From assembly GCA_016782885.1 (NCBI GenBank), contig JADHXQ010000036.1:1-39690 (forward strand): 39,690 nt of DNA, in the 5' to 3' direction. This DNA comes from Phycisphaerae bacterium. GTDB lineage: Bacteria; Planctomycetota; Phycisphaerae; SM23-33. Below are positions 39,671 through 39,690 of the stretch, in pieces. How positions within the stretch are numbered: position 1 is the first letter of the stretch; each line of letters starts with the position of its first letter. The position numbers were made by a program, and so were the translations under genes. The notes beneath the pieces are model-generated. The model searched no databases and was not told the origin of the DNA. It saw nothing but the letters and a program-made list of their open reading frames with translations.

Positions 39671-39690
39671 AAAAGGCCTGGCAACTGGCA

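Overview
The window looks like chromosomal DNA of a Gram-negative bacterium of the Planctomycetes, most likely a Phycisphaerae-type lineage. This is inferred from four things: a Kdo transferase fragment (lipopolysaccharide, so an outer membrane); a type II secretion (T2SS) cluster with PilM/PilO-like inner-membrane genes; secreted proteins carrying PTTQPA-type linkers; and a planctomycete-style multihaem protein with a discoidin-like domain. GC content is high except in a few inserted segments. No rRNA, tRNA, CRISPR array or transposase gene was recognised.

Layout. 1-1486: 3' end of waaA, then proB. 1539-2147: two small antitoxin-like genes (HicB-like, BrnA/CopG-like) with no toxin partner. 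2177-4395: divergent gltS (glutamate/sodium symporter) and a zinc-ribbon DedA/VTT membrane protein. 4431-7245: amrA (AMMECR1), then a restriction-modification pair (D12-class adenine methyltransferase and HNH nuclease, convergent), then a second diverged copy of the last 176 bp of amrA, so the pair is bracketed by a long direct repeat. 7281-7478: a palindromic low-complexity repeat. 7519-8022: a YfcE/MJ0936-type phosphoesterase.

8067-30272 (minus strand) is a T2SS operon read gspE-[four-helix-bundle cassette]-gspF-G-H-I-J-K-L-M-D, followed by a lipoprotein gene. Junctions are tight (ATGA, TAATG and short overlaps). Its last large gene is the outstanding object of the window: a single 11.6-kb reading frame for a 3870-residue secretin. 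It has a normal C-terminal secretin barrel domain but about 39 N1/N3-type (secretin_N) modules, where GspD proteins normally have three. This would be a giant periplasmic extension of the secretin. The pseudopilins, the ATPase GspE and the GspF platform look canonical. GspL is of PilM+PilN type. GspM has a PilO-like N-terminus with an extra C-terminal domain that may replace GspC. No gspC, prepilin peptidase or recognised pilotin gene is present, but the downstream lipoprotein is a pilotin candidate.

30448-33906 (minus strand): a secreted seven-loop EF-hand protein upstream of the T2SS operon, and a Cache-HAMP-PP2C (SpoIIE/RsbU-type) phosphatase. 34089-39670 (plus strand): a secreted transglutaminase-like protein and a large secreted c-type multihaem protein (beta-propeller, HZS-alpha-like region, three CxxCH motifs, F5/8 C-type domain), probably co-transcribed.

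All calls rest on reading the sequence and family knowledge. No database search was possible.
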